From Fasciolopsis buskii (Eukaryota > Platyhelminthes > Trematoda > Plagiorchiida > Fasciolidae), in NCBI GenBank assembly GCA_008360955.1, contig LUCM01000819.1, positions 158,634-222,633 on the forward strand: DNA of 64,000 nt, given 5' to 3'. A program made the translations under genes and the position numbers. This document shows positions 34,612 through 49,000 of this stretch, piece by piece. Under the pieces are notes generated by a model. It made no database searches. It saw only the letters and a program-made list of their open reading frames with translations, and had not been told where the DNA came from. The stretch's first letter is position 1; each line of letters starts with the position of its first letter.

Positions 34612-37600
34612 CATGATGACAAGTCGACAGGTAGTTAAAAACATAACTGAATCATACTATCTGTCAGCAAACTTTTCCTAAACAGACTACTTCTTTTACC
34701 GTCATTGAAGCGATTAAGTATCTTCTTGCCATGTAGCTTTATTCTAAATAGATAGCGCAAACATAAAAAATCAATGGAAATGTCCTTGTTTTATTTGGTA
34801 AAATTTCAGCGAAATTCTACTGTGCCTCTGGGCCTCATCCGTGGGAATAAGAACATAAGTCTGCACAAGCCCCGGGGTCAATAAGATGTCGATGGTATGT
34901 CAAGTTTTTGTTATTTTACTAGCCAAACGGAGAATAAAGTTTGTTGTGCCCTAGAGGTAGGTGCCCCGAGCAGGAATCTGTGGACATTAACTCAGTCTGC
35001 TTTCCGATCTGTCACAGACAATTCAATCCGTACTTTTTGTCACAAGCTAAAGTGCTGTAATAGTTTTGCTTTCAGTTCCAAATAAGAAGTACTGTCGGTC
35101 CAAAATCAAAATATGCTTTTCATTTTGAGTGGCACACAAAACGAGATTCACTTATGAGGTAGTCTTGTATGAATTTAATTTTTCCGCTTGCATCCAAAAT
35201 AATTTCCGGTCGGCAACCTCTTTACTGTTCAAATTTCTCATTCCCGAATTGCTTCATGTTGTAGTCACGGGTGTTCAACAAGTAATATTTGAGACATTTC
35301 CCACCCTGGATGTTTTCCTCTTGTCCACAATTTAAGTAAATAAAGCGCCCAAACCAAGACAAAAATGGATCGCTCCACCGTAAATGTACAAGTTTTGAGA
35401 ACTTCACAGTGCGTAGGGAAAACGATGCGAGGCAACCACTTCAGAGGCTACATTTTTACTATTTTCCGTCAATCAAGAATGAACTGATATCCGCCTTTAA
35501 AAAGTGAGAGTGAACGACAAAGCAAGTGATATCATTCTTGAAGTTTAATAGACAATCTAAAATAGCTTTCGCCCCCCATCGTATGTCATTTAGCATAAAA
35601 CCATGATAAGAGGAAGCTATAATTTTCTCGTTCCGTAAAGAAAAATGCGATCTAAATCCGCAAAAAGTATACTTTCATGATGATATACCACGGTTAATGT
35701 AATAATATCAGATTCGTCAAAAATTTCAATCAGGAAAGCGCAAAAGCCAAACACTGCTAAAGATCAAATTTCATCCATTGCTGATGAGACATTAATCCAT
35801 TTGGAAATGCACATTACGCGTAAAAAATTACATTTTCTTTCAACATGTTTTATCGCTTCTTAAAACACTGGGTTAATTATCAAACCCATGCAATCCGGAC
35901 ACCAATCAAAACTGCACACTAGCATTAAGAGCACATGACTCTCCGTCATTGTTCCCATGACTGTCTGGTATCCCGAATCCAGGTGGGATAAAACATCCGA
36001 TTTTGGTCAGTTTTATAGCCCACCAAACAAAACTGTTTGTTGATTCCGAATTCTCGTCCTAGCCGAATGCTTTTGATCGTTTGTGTGAGTTTTAGAGGCA
36101 TGAGCTAAAGAAGAACATGCTTTCGAAAATCTTATTCACCAGGTAACATAACCCAAAGTATGGTGAAAACAATTCTCGTGTAAATTTGAAAAATTTCCAT
36201 ATCTCTGTCTTTATGAAGACATCAGTTGGATTGCATGGCACCGGTAGCGAGATCACACGACGAACAAGTTCACATTCAGGTTTCCGTCAGGGAGAACTTT
36301 CCGCTTTTGAACACGGTATCATTTATCAAAATTTCAGGGGAAGGCGAAGGCGAACGACTGTTGTCTACGGCATTTGCATCCTACTTGCATCTGTTGTGTA
36401 TAAGCATAACCGGGAACTTTTATTCAGCCAAACGATAATGGGCTTGATATCGCCCAATTTTGGTCAGTCATCCTGAAGGTTATTTGCAGCACGCTTTTCG
36501 AAGAGTCATGTCATTCATAGGATAAAAATCAGGGTACGATGCTCCTGGTTGGTCCCGTGGTTTCTGATAGATAAAGTTACTAAGTTTTTGTTTCCATGTA
36601 GACCAAATATTCAAATAAAAATTCATCATAACTGCCCAAAATTTTGCCTTGCTTAGCTGGGAGCAAAAATCCATTTTAATCTGCACGTTGGAGGCGTCAT
36701 TTCATGTGGTCGGTTTCTAAATTCAATTCCGCGAGCTCGTTCAGACAGACCAGCGGCTAAATTAGTCAACTTTTACTGGGTGCCTCCATCTGCGACAGCA
36801 TTATTAACGATTTTATGATATTCTAGTCCTTGGGCTTGGCTTTAGATAGCAACCACAATGACAATATAACCTAGACGGGCGCTAAACTACTGGCCATCTA
36901 AGCACGGAACTCAGGAATCAGAACCCCACAAAAACCAACAAGCTGAGTTACGATCAACGGGGATCTTCAAAATCGTCAATTTAGCCAATAATTTTCAACA
37001 AACCGGACAACAGGGCCATAGTTTCAGGTTGGTAGTGCACAACGTTAGGTGGGATGCTTTTTGGGTCACCTCCAACTTGACTCTCATCATTATCGCACTA
37101 GTGAAAATAATAATAAACTTCAATTTGGACGAAATCTTTCTCAAAGCTACAGTTAATTCACTACTTTTGAAAGTGCTACTCTCGTTGATATCTGTTGCAA
37201 TATTTTGCGCTGCTTATCTCATGATCGCTTCTACCGACTTGAACTGTGACAGCTCGCGAAATCAAATAGGTTGAACATCACGATGTTTCACCCGTGTTAG
37301 ATTTCGGGCTAAAATGAATGCTAATAAGCGGTAAATTAGCAATTCTGGCCTATATTGTGTGCAAGTGACCAATGGTATATTCTTTTCATTGATCTGAGGA
37401 CGTACTGAGCTTTGCTGTCGAATACTGAACTATTTCGAGATAATGGACTTCCATTCGTAGTAAACTCCTCCTCAGGACCGAGTAAAACATTTTTCAGTTG
37501 CTCTTCAAATTGATAAACGGTTGCCCAAAACTCAAGATGCTACAATGAAAAATTGAAAATTTTGAAGTATTTGCTTTTGATAAATGAAAATTTTGGTCAT

Positions 37601-40097
37601 CCTGTGGCAGCTTCTCTCAGTTGACTGCTTTACTTTGCTCTAAAATAAAAGATAAACGATTCTTGTGGGAGGATTGGACGATCCACCCGATTCTAAAACA
37701 TTTACATTTTTTTATTTATTGAAAACTTCAGCCCCAAATCTGCTTTTTGTTGATCAGAAGCGGCCAATCAAAAGGTCAACTTGATAACTGGTGTGAACAT
37801 GTCACAGTACCGGGGAAGAAAGGATCCATCCAATTAGCGCTCAGTTTTTCAGTTGGGTCATAGGTGAAGGATATTTTTTTAATTTATCCTTAGGCAGCCG
37901 GTGCGCCATCCACGCACGACAGAATGACGTTTGACCTTGTAAGCAAGTAATTTAGACTTCGTATTCCAAGTGCTATCGTTAATGGAGGACAAAAACAAAA
38001 TTTCTCTCAGCCGTTTACAATGCTGATACCATCAAAAGTCGGAAATTCAGGCCCATATGTTCGCTTTCTGGACGAATACATAAAAACTGTCAAAAACTAC
38101 CATTGTGGTTCCATGCACCATTTTGGTATGTCCAATCAGGTTCTAGTGCAGATGAATTTAGGCATCTTATATTAAATTATTGTCATGAATTAAAAGTTTT
38201 TCATTGATTGCGCTGCAAGCACTGAACAAATACATGTCTAACTTTATTTCTGTAGTCATATGACTAGTTATTAGTTGAGTAGAAGTTATTTATTCATGGT
38301 TTATAATTCTCTTCTTACAATATGGACTAAGAACGCTTTTCGAACAAGCCTGTTCATGTAATCAAATTGTCACCACCAAGCATTTCCGGATTGAAACGGC
38401 AAGGTTGTAGCCTTTCGAGGTATGCCCTCACGGAATTCATTAAACCAAAGTGAATATGTTTTCATGCTTTCTACCTCTCGCAGTGCAGTTGCATTCGGCG
38501 ATAAAACCACAAGAGTTCGAAACCTCAAATTTTAGGAACTCAGAGGATGGGTTGGGCTGAGCAACTGAAAAAGTCAGAGAGTGGCAAATACGTTTGGCGT
38601 TCATCTATGACCCTACAGATTCTCGGTCTTTCCAGAGTTGCTCATGGATAAGAAGAATTTTGCTCCTCTACCAACTTATCACCGCGCTATGCACTTGTTT
38701 CAGTTCAAAGTCTGCCGCATGTGCCTCGGTTATTAGGTCTGTAGTCGTAACACATACTACCTCGGATCGATGGCCAAATATGAGACTTGATTACAATTCA
38801 TTTGACAATGTACGGAACAGCTTTGTGACGATATACATTGGTAGAAGCTTAGTCATTCAAAAGTTTCTTGGTAGACGAACAAACAGTTTCCCACGTGTCT
38901 GTGAAGTTCACCCTTAACGAGTCGACCTAAGTAAATATAGGACAGAAATACCACAATTCTAAAATGTATATACTGGATGGTCTACTTTTATCACATCAGA
39001 TGGTTACTTAGGATGAGAAAACACTGGAAATGTTAATAGAATTCTGTATGTAATATGGACCTTAAATGAACCATCTTCCTCAGTTCACAGTGTTTTTCGA
39101 TCACTCTGGCTTCCCAAAGGTCACAGGGCGGGGTGGAAATTGGAAACCAAAAGGTTGACACTGTTCGGTAAAAAACCAACTAACAATGGTCATCAGATAA
39201 ATTCAAAGACGAAGTATTCACAAAATGAAGTCTTCAAGAGGTCACATCTGAACAGCAAAGTAACTTTTATCATTACAATAAAGTGATAAAATATCGAGGA
39301 TGTGACTTTTGCTTCCACATTTGCAGTTGTTAGTAAACGGTGAAATTAAACCAGTGGCAATTTGTTCGGCGAACCTTTAATTTCAAATGGTGCATCCATC
39401 TATGTGGATGGAAGTTCACTGTATACCACATTCACTGCCCAATTCCATCCTGCTTCATTGGTAACGATCTTCGTGCAAACACGCATTACTGCAGTCGGCT
39501 GTGACTGGCAACGAATCTGCACATTGGGTCTCACCTGGCTAATGAAATTATGGCCAATTTTGGACCTCTGACAAGACTGGAGCGATTGCTTTTTGTCAAT
39601 GATGTACTAGCAACTGAGAGCAAATTTACTCAGAGTAAGTCATTCGAAGTTGGACGGATGACCTCAGTCCTTTGAAAGCACTTTGAAAGCAAAGACCTCA
39701 GCAAGTCCTGTGGCCTAAAAGGCTGTTTCTCTTACTCTATTTCACAAATATCATAGAAATATACCAAAAATCGGCGAGCTGCTGTCGATCAAGAACAATA
39801 TGAGAAAATGCGGGAAATATATAAAGAGCGACTTCATTCCATACTGGTCTGCTTCACAGAATAAAGTTCTGTTTCATTTTTGCATCATGGTAACCCAAGG
39901 ATAAGAAAATAGTTTGAATTCGATCGAGCTTATTCGATTTTGGGTAAATGTGTTAACCGTTCGCCTCCAGCCACATCCCCTTAGTCCGACTGAGGTCAAA
40001 TATTCGTCACTTTAGAGACAACCTCTTAAGTGAAAAATAGATATTGGTGGATTAAAAATATTTTTAGATGTAGGAATACTTAGCGGTGGGGAAGAAC
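34612..40097. other. Intron sequence, nothing recognised
   Basis: Open frames at 36186-36476 (96 codons), 37029-37274 (81, hydrophobic) and 38594-38917 (107) have no family signature or conserved splice context and are left unannotated. Confidence 0.45.
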
Positions 40098-40211
40098 ACT
40101 CTCGTGTCAGCCCAAAACCACAATATTTGAGCTACACCCAAACTGTATTGTGGTAGCACGACATTAAAGCGAGAGTATTTTTTGGTACAATAAAACTAGT
40201 TATTGTTCCAA
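40098..40211. repeat. Cluster of nested and adjacent inverted repeats
   Basis: Outer arms ACTCTCG (40098-40104) and CGAGAGT (40170-40176) enclose perfect 9-bp inner arms ACCACAATA (40117-40125) and TATTGTGGT (40146-40154). Directly to the right, TTGGTACAATAA and TTATTGTTCCAA form a further 11-of-12 stem with a 6-base loop (about 40179-40208). The arrangement suggests a small foldback element; no coding capacity. Confidence 0.55.
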
Positions 40212-42894
40212 ATGAGAATGGAGCAAGTTTATTTCTGTGCTGTTAGGACCGTTATTCTTCCGACTGAGTAACAAAGGTTGAAGAGAAAAAAACCATCATA
40301 AATCGACGAAACATTCATACATTTGAATGGAATCAATTCAGCGATGAATGACCTAATTTATCAAATGACCTAGTAATTAAGTGATCAAACAGTTAGTAGA
40401 TATTGATTGACTTGTGTGGCAACAACATTGAGTTTGCGTTTTCATCTCATTGCTGCTCATGAATGACACCATGAAAAAGGTTCCCATCCGCCTGACAATT
40501 TATTTACCATGGTTAGCTGAGCGTAAGCAAGGTGAAGATATCTGATCATCAGGTGTCTTCAAGCATGAAATATGATATGCGTATATGAGTTGGAAACTTG
40601 ATAGACACACTTGTTTTTCTACAGTAAGCCTTCCTCGGTTTACACAGGGATATCATTGAAAAAAACAGAATTTCCCCGAGTCACCACCTGTCTATGCTTG
40701 TTGTTCTGGTTTGGGTGGAAGCAGCTGGGTGTTATTTCAAAATTTGCTTCGGGAAATTGGTTGTCCTACAGGACAATGTGTTTGTCCTGTCTCGTTCATG
40801 ATTCGGTAAATTTCTGACGACAATTCAGGTACTCATTATGCATTTTTAACTAAATTCTCCCATCAATAAGTTTTAGAGTGGAATTTGTACTCTCCCATTT
40901 CACGGTCTCCGATATCAGGGCGCTCGGAAGATTTCGGTTCTGTTATCGAAAGTTGGTTGAACAAGGGTGCATCTGACACTGCTCTTGACCTGATATTTAA
41001 ATACCTAGTGCGACATCCGGGTATATACAGGTAGCCCCTTTAATGCACTGTACTGCTCAAGGTTGAATAAACTAAAATAATTCACCAGGGACAAGCGGAC
41101 TGTTAAGTCCCGCGTAGGATGACTTATTCGGACCACGCAGCATGTTTCACCGTCAGCAAAAACCATTTATCGGTAACTCTGGAGGAAATGACCAGTAACT
41201 TCATACCCTAATTCAGCGGTGCCAAAAGACTAGTGTTTGGAATTAAAAGCTCATAGCTGTTAGCCGGTTGCAGGAAAAACCCAACAATCTGTATCACGAG
41301 AAGCCCATAAAGAAAGATTCACAGAAAGCACCAAGACTTATCACAATCATGTTTTTGAGTTCCAAGGCATAAGAAGACTTCAAAAGGTTCCGTAAACTTA
41401 GTTGATAATGTTCGTAATTGCTTGAGTGAAGAACCTAAAACCCTAATAGTTCTTTATGTGGACTCTTGTTTAACTAAAGAGTAAATGATCTACTATTGCA
41501 GAAGAGAGTATGACCACAACGAAAGGAGAGGTTAATTGACCTCACAGCACGAACGAATCCGAAGCAGTCACCCAAGGAAGCACTGACCAACAGACAAAGG
41601 CCGCGGTAGTAAAAAACAGGCGCAACAGAGCCAGAACTCAAAAAGACAGCATGAATCCCCCAATTGAGAACGATGTTTCAAGCCGTCACTCAGGACAATC
41701 GGACCGACAAAGCCAGGGGGAGGCACAAAAGAAAGAAAACAAAAGTTCCGTACACGGTCAGATCGGCGCGGAAATGATCAGCTAGTCAGAACGTGGATCT
41801 AGCGTGAACGAGATGTGGAAATGAACAACATGCGCGTCCCAGTAAAGTCTCGGAGTTGTGACCTGGTTAGTTTCGCAATAATCGCGTGAACCAGCCGCTT
41901 GGCTTCTCATTACAGTTACTTTAAAAACATCACAGCAAACTGAGCTTAGATTCACCTAATGGGCAACCATAATACAGCTAGGTTGATCACAGTCCAATTT
42001 AACAATATTTCACGTTCATGCTACGAAACTTATCGTTCGAAATCTTTCTGCGTCTCCGCAGTAAGTTAAAATAAGTTGCCTACTTTTCAAGCGAGGATAA
42101 ACTGAGTGCGTTATGGACAAAATTTATAGCTTTCTGCTGGTCAACTATACGCTTGGCATTATGAAATAGTTCATTGCGTACTGTTAACATTCACCACACT
42201 AATGAGAATCAATTAGATAGATTTGCATAACGATTGCCTACCAAAACTGATCCCCTCCCCGAATAACTGCATTAAAATGCATCCTACTGAAGCGTGTGAC
42301 TCGGTAAAATAATTTACCATCCTAACAAATGTCCATGCATTGTTGTCGCCGAAATGTCGTGTGATGAGCTGCTTGCCACCATAGTAACATTAAAACAAAA
42401 CCAGTCTCCATGGTACTTTAGCGATAAAAATTAATTTAGTTACCTTTTCTAAATGGATATCACTATGCACCCACACATTAATGATACTTCTGTCACCTTA
42501 TTTTGTGACCTCCGAACAATAACCACCAGTGAGAACAAATGTGTCCTTTTAGGAGATTTCATTCAGACGAAGCATTACTGGGGATATATGGGGGAACCAG
42601 CTTGAAACTGGGTTAGATAGAGCAATTGCATTTTTTAAATTTGTTATGTGTTTTAATGAACTGCATTAGCTGGATGTCATTACAGTCGATTGGCATAAGG
42701 GAAACTATGGCCTATGAACAGATTACAAGTGGCGAAATCGTCAGCTTCGGTGAGTGCAACCCAGGAAAATTTAGTTTCGACTCTCATAATTCTGACTTTT
42801 GATCACCGTGCAATTTCGAAGCGACGCGTAGTGATACTGTTTCCCTGGTTTTAAGACCAGTTTACTACCATTCTTGTTTTTATTTGGCCGGCTG
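40212..42894. other. Intron sequence with a thymine-poor, purine-rich patch
   Basis: Nothing is recognised except an unusually A/G/C-rich patch around 41510-41840 with few T. Its translations are hydrophilic but stop-interrupted, and no family is recognised. Confidence 0.4.
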
Positions 42895-43046
42895 TGGTCA
42901 GCTGGATAAGGCCGCGGGTTCGAATCCTCACCCCGCCGATCACGTTCCCCATATGGCAGCCGTCTGCTGGCCGCGGCCTCCTTCCTCAAAAATGATGTAT
43001 ATTGTTATTTCATCAACAGAAGTGAGTAAAACTAAAAGATAAAAGA
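42895..43046 (+). repeat. tRNA-derived SINE, family A, copy 3
   Basis: TGGTCAGCTGGATAAGG (A box) and GGTTCGAATCC (B box) lie closer together than in the other copies, so part of the tRNA-like middle is deleted. They are followed by CCCCATATGGCAGCC, GTCTGCTGGCCGCGGCCTCC and the TTCCTCAAAAATGATGTATA tail. Confidence 0.72.
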
Positions 43047-46000
43047 TTACTTAGACTACCGTGGTTGGATGTGCACGCAATACACGAATTTGATGTTAAA
43101 TAATTTATAAGCAACTAGCAAGAGCCATTTTGATCACTAAATCAGAGATTCGCTTCTGGTGGAGAATGCCGAGCCCGTTGCTGAAGGCTCGCAATAACCA
43201 CCATAGTACGTATCCACGGGAACCACAAAGGCGTACAATGTAAGTATAGTTCGCAAAGAATACAAAATACTTGTGTCTTTGGTTTTACCTCTTTCAGTGG
43301 TGGCCACTTACACAACTAAATTCTGCGTGTTTCTAACAAATTTCTTTTGCTCTAATGTAATGCTTGGTTCAACCTCCAGAATACACAGATTATTTTTGGA
43401 GAACAGAATAGCAACGTTTCCGTAAGATTTTCTGCCACATTATTAAGAGTAGGAACAATTTACTGAAAACAATTTGAGACCATTTGAGTCTTCAGAATGA
43501 ATTTTCTCATTGATACTAACTTTGTTAATGTGAAACGCGTAAATATGAGAAACATCACCTTTAGTTTTTGTAACAAATATTGTTGCAGACATCCATGGAC
43601 AGCAACGTATCCCGCCGAAATATGGTTTCGTTCGCTTTAGTCTAATAATTTGCCCTTTTTCGTTCCCTCTTGACCAAAATGATTTTTGGAAAGACGATCT
43701 TTGAAGCTGTAACCCGATAACCAGGTAGATCCTGTGAACAGTTCTAACGATGACTATTTGTTCAAACATGCTTTTTTCTGTCCTGGCGAAATCCCCCGTC
43801 GTTTCAATGTTTTGCGTTCATCACATGACGAAAAACAATAGCATTTGCAAGAGTTGTCGCCAACAGGGCAACAGAAATGGTTGCAAAATTCGCATGGACC
43901 GGAGCCAAAACAACATAAATAATACTGCATATCCGAGATTGTCAGTGTGAGGGGGAGATCTCTTTGTGTGCTTTTGTTGTCGTTTTATTCGTTCTGCAGA
44001 AACATTTTGGTCTCATTTCACGGTGCAATTAAACTGCGAACGGGAAGTCAAGCAACCATTTTAACAATAAATCGAATCTGGAGCGCTATCAGCCAGAAAT
44101 GTACAATTCACTAGTGATCGGTCAACTCTCTCCGTTCGCTTAAATATTTGCTGCTTTACAAAGGGAAGAACTGGGAAAGAGTTTATCGGCCATTAATAAA
44201 GATCCTCCGTGTAGTGGAAGACAATACGTTCGAGTATGGAGTTTTAGACGGACTTTAACTGCTTTCGATTTTGTGAAAGGGGTGTTTTACAGACTCCGGT
44301 GAACGTGGTAAAGTATTCTGTGCCCCTTCACATTCAATTTGGTCATCGAGCCTCGGTGATTGATCGAGGTTCAAATTTCTCCACTTGCAGAGATCATCTG
44401 TAACCAATGTAACAGTGTTTCACCGGTACGGCTTCCCTTTTATAATACAGTCTGGTTTGTTATAAATATGAAGTAAAATATCAACATTGTTGTCGATTTT
44501 AGCACAATGATTTTGCCATCTAAGGTCCAACCCCGAAAAATCTGAAACATTTGAAATTAGTCAACCTAATTGAGTTACGGAGCATGGCAATAAAAACCCT
44601 GTCGGAAGAAGAAATTACCAAAAACGGTAAGTATATGGAAATTCAGGCCATCGGTTTACGTTACTAATAAGGGTTTATGAAGAAATTCAATTTATGTTCA
44701 AGGGCCTGGTGCTATTGATGGGTATGTAGTCACAATCAGAATATCATGCACACGCCGGTGATAGCCATTTTCGCAAGTCGGACTACAGCATTCACAGGAA
44801 TTGTACTGTTTGCTTTTTTAGTACGTAGCTGGGCTGTTTTGTGCGCGCTAGTATTATCACTAAAATCTCGCTTTCGGATTTGACAATAACTTCACAAACA
44901 GCGAACTGTGATTAGTGATAAAGCAACTGAACGTGGATGGGTGATTTGTGAATAGCAAAGACCAAAAAATTGACGCCAATCTATTAGTCACCTGGCGTAG
45001 ATTCTGAAGCAGTTCAGTGGACTGAATTTTCCTAAATAGTTTGTACAGACGATTTTAACCAAACTGTTTGGATAATTGGTCGATGACCTGCGAATACGAC
45101 GTGAGCCCATGCGGTACGCATCATAGGACTTTAGGTAGTTCATTACAGTGTCCTTAGTGATCCACTTCGTTCAGTGACACTGAAACTCGGAGAAGAACGC
45201 AAGGTGCAATAATTAACTTTTATTAAGAAGTACGGTTTTTTGGACCAATTGAAACAAATCAAAGTGACAGTTTGTTTAGTCGCATTTCTGCATCGCACTG
45301 TCCCCTGTGCAATATTCTATGTGCAGCACTCTCGCTGTGTTGAATTCGTTGGTTCGGCCGAAAAATTCAGTCTACATATCTACCAATAAACGTCGAAGCT
45401 ATCGTGCATCTGTCACCACTGCAGGATTCCTAGTTCATCGACAGCTATTTGTTCAACAAATTGCTACCTTTTCCATTGCACCCGTTTGGCTGTTTAGTTG
45501 GGTGGCCTCTATGACCATTGTTCGTGGCACACCAACAAACCGGTGATACAGTGAATCTAAGATAACGCGTACATGCACCATCTCCAGAGTGACTGCTAGA
45601 TATATCGCTTTTCTTCTCAGCCAAAAAAATTATCACACCATTAACACAAACTTCGCGGTGCTTTGGGATTCTTTCCGATAAAGAGGTCAAGCTGCAGTCA
45701 GCCCGAGCTATCACTATTGCACACTGCATTTGAGCGAATCCACCTATTGCCACCGAGTGACCAACGATCAGATGTGGTAGATCTGCACTAACATACTACC
45801 ATATACCGGTAAATTAGCCGTTTCTGTCCAGTACGTCGCATAAAACCTCTAACTCATTTTTTTCTGACAGCACTCTCCGCTAATATTTGCCTCCGAAGAT
45901 CATTCGATTAATTCAAACCAATTAATTTATGTCCTAAAGAATTTATTGAATAGATTTTCGAAAATCGTTTTGATTGAGTGTTGGAAAAGCGTAAATGACC

Positions 46001-49000
46001 GATAAACCTATCCAAAATATTTCTAACTTAAATTAAATTGCCTGGGGCTTTCATAATTTCAGCCCCTCCAATGATGAAGTAGTCAAGGGAGCAAGTGGAG
46101 AAAGTTATTCCAATTAACTGAAAGAATAAATACACGAATTCGTTGGTTGGTCAGTCAGCATGTACACGCTCACAATGTGTACTGTGTGCAGCCAACATCG
46201 CCTACCGGTTCCGATGCTCGAATACGACCCGTATGCTATATGAAATTACTAGATTAAGTCGATGAAATTGCTATGCCAACGACAATCTAATTTTCCGCTA
46301 AATAGTAAAAGATTTGAATAACCTGGGATTAACCATAGACAGTCTTCATTTCAAAGTTGTGGCTTGTGTATCACCAATCCAAAACAAGACTTAATTGACA
46401 CTTTTCCTAATGGGATGACCTTTAAATGAGAGTGGCCGGCTTTTGAATCATTCCAAAGTTATAAGCATCGCCGAAGCTTAAATGCTTCCTGTTGGCAGCT
46501 TTCTCGTCTTTTTAGTGAATATACATATACATATATATTTGCCAGGTGAAAATGTATGCAATGAAAGTGTGGTCATTATAACGGGTTGCTGGCAGAGTCG
46601 ACTTGTGATTTGGAGATCAATGGAGCTGCCCACTTACTATAAGTGTGGAAACAGTGTTACAGGGATCAATATAAGGTCATTCCGAATCTGTGTTCCTTTT
46701 TCAACAATCACGAAATCCGCCTAATCAGTTGGATATGGAATTGTAGGCTGTGATTAGCAAGCCCAAGTTACATTGGAACAAAAAGTTGATAGTTTTTGTA
46801 ACAAAAGTGACGAAAAACCTGTTTCTGACTTAACTGTAACAGAATTTTGATGTTTCAGTAGTATTTACACGGGGAAACTTCCCGCGGTCGCAGTTCCTCG
46901 CCGAGGATTCTCAGTGCTGCATTCTAACCATATCCACCTGTGCTTGATTCGGTACATTGTAGGTTTTTGTAAACAGACGTCAAAAGTTTTGTTCAGGTGA
47001 CCATATTGATTCATAAGTACTAGGCTTCTGAACAACACCTGTGCCTGAAACTGATTTTACCTTGAATAGATTGAAACAAATCTAGTAACTATTCAAAGAC
47101 AGAGAATTATCATTTAGAGAAAATAGCATTCTGATGAAAACAAAAGATTTCAGTTTCAAAAAACGTTTCCATTTCTTTGCCATGTTCCGCTCACGTCAGA
47201 AAAGGGATGTGCCATGGCAAATGGTCAAGGCTACTGTTAAACGCTGCTAACTCAATTTTTGCTCCTCAGAGATCACAGTCACTCCAGCTGGAACAATTTG
47301 TACGCAGTGTAACGCGCCACCAGTTTTAAACCAGTCATGAGCGCACGTCTGAGTAGATGATGCTTTTTGATAAAACTGTTTTCGTCAGATGGTCGCAGGC
47401 ATAAATAAAGCCAAATCGCAACGTTCGTACATGACGGAGGGTTCATTCGCTAAACGTAGTACATTGTTTGGGTACCAAACTGTACTGGCGCTGACTGGCC
47501 CATTGTTAGCGCCACAAGCATTTCGGTCCTTGGCTCAGGGGCAAGCATCCATCTTATCCCAGAAGAGGCTATCAAATCGGGTTACACCTCATTTCGGTCG
47601 GTGCACATTCTACGCGGTCAACAGTGACAGTTAGAATCAAAGCTAGCAAAAAATGGAGTGCACAAAAATGGAATATTGTGATGAACTAGTTCCACCCGGC
47701 AGTCGTCGAGTTCGGGTGCGATGGAATTCCTCTTTGTGGAATGCAAATCGAGCATTGTCAACGGGGAGGCATCCGTAATAATTGGTGAACCGAAAGCCAA
47801 AACTAAAATATTACGCCCAAGTGCAAATTAAAATGATTTGGAAAGTTTTAAACTCATGGACATAACCAACTGTGCTCGACTGACCGATCCTGGTCCGAAT
47901 ATTGCCAGTGAAAATTTGATGCCTATCATTGTTTACTTTACTTTTAAACGTGCGAAACTATGCCGAATTAGCAGGGTTACATACCATAATTTCACGAGCT
48001 ACTGAAGGCAAATAAACATAAGTTTACGGCAAATTTTATTGTTTTTTAATGCAGAAAAGTTATGATCAATGTGACAAAACGGTAGAATTTGATAATTCCT
48101 ATTCAGTCCCATTTACAATCGAATTCTTTTTCTAGGGATTATGTTTGGGAAATAAGCATCACGCGTTGTCGGTTTTGCATTTTACGCAACATATTGATTG
48201 ATGGAATAATGTGTTTGTATTGAGTTGCAGTAATGATTTGTCATTTGGGTTAAGATTTTATCATGTAATTGCAGTTCATTTCTATTGAACTGCGTGTTTT
48301 CTTTGACTGGAGTTATTTCATTGGAATCAAGCCAATTCAGCCATTTCAAATAGTAATCAGACTTGCAAATTTACTGTTTTGGTATTTCATATCTTGATGA
48401 AGTAGAAATCGCTAGAAAAGGTTCTGACTAGTGGGGGAGTGCACAATTTGCAGCTGATTTCTATGGGACAAGAAAAATACTCTCTTTTGGAGTTAATCAC
48501 AATGCTGTTTACGTTTCACTGACTGGCACTGTTCATCCTCGGCAGGTTAAAATTTGAGGCGCGTCTGGTGCTTGCACTAGGCTAGTCCAAACCTGCTTGT
48601 GCAGCAGTGGCTTCCTGCTCGATGTCCATGGCTTTGACGGGTCTGTTTAGCACCAGATTTCACCCGGGAAAAACAAGCTCACTGATATTCTTCTGAACTA
48701 TGTGACTGAATCGAAGACAAAATACAATCGTGGCTTTACACCAAGTTCATATTTGTGATCGTTCATGCGTGCTGCCAGTCTGTTTCTTCACTGGATCATT
48801 TTGCGAGGGACCGCTAAACTGGACACAAAAAATGGTATACGTGGTACATTGAGCACCTGATTATTTATGAACGCAATTAGATGTTCGGAAATGATCTTCG
48901 GCAATAAATCTTTGGCCTAAAACTGCATTTCTTTTTTTAACCTACGGCCAGTCGTGAAGTGCATGTTTGCGAATTTACAAATCTTAACCTTACACAAACA

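Noticed and set aside
37029..37274. Hydrophobic 81-codon plus-strand frame resembling a membrane segment
   Set aside because: No family motif or splice context was seen; AT-rich sequence readily gives hydrophobic frames.
42895..43046. tRNA gene suggested by A box and B box
   Set aside because: The anticodon region is missing and the sequence aligns with the other SINE family A copies.
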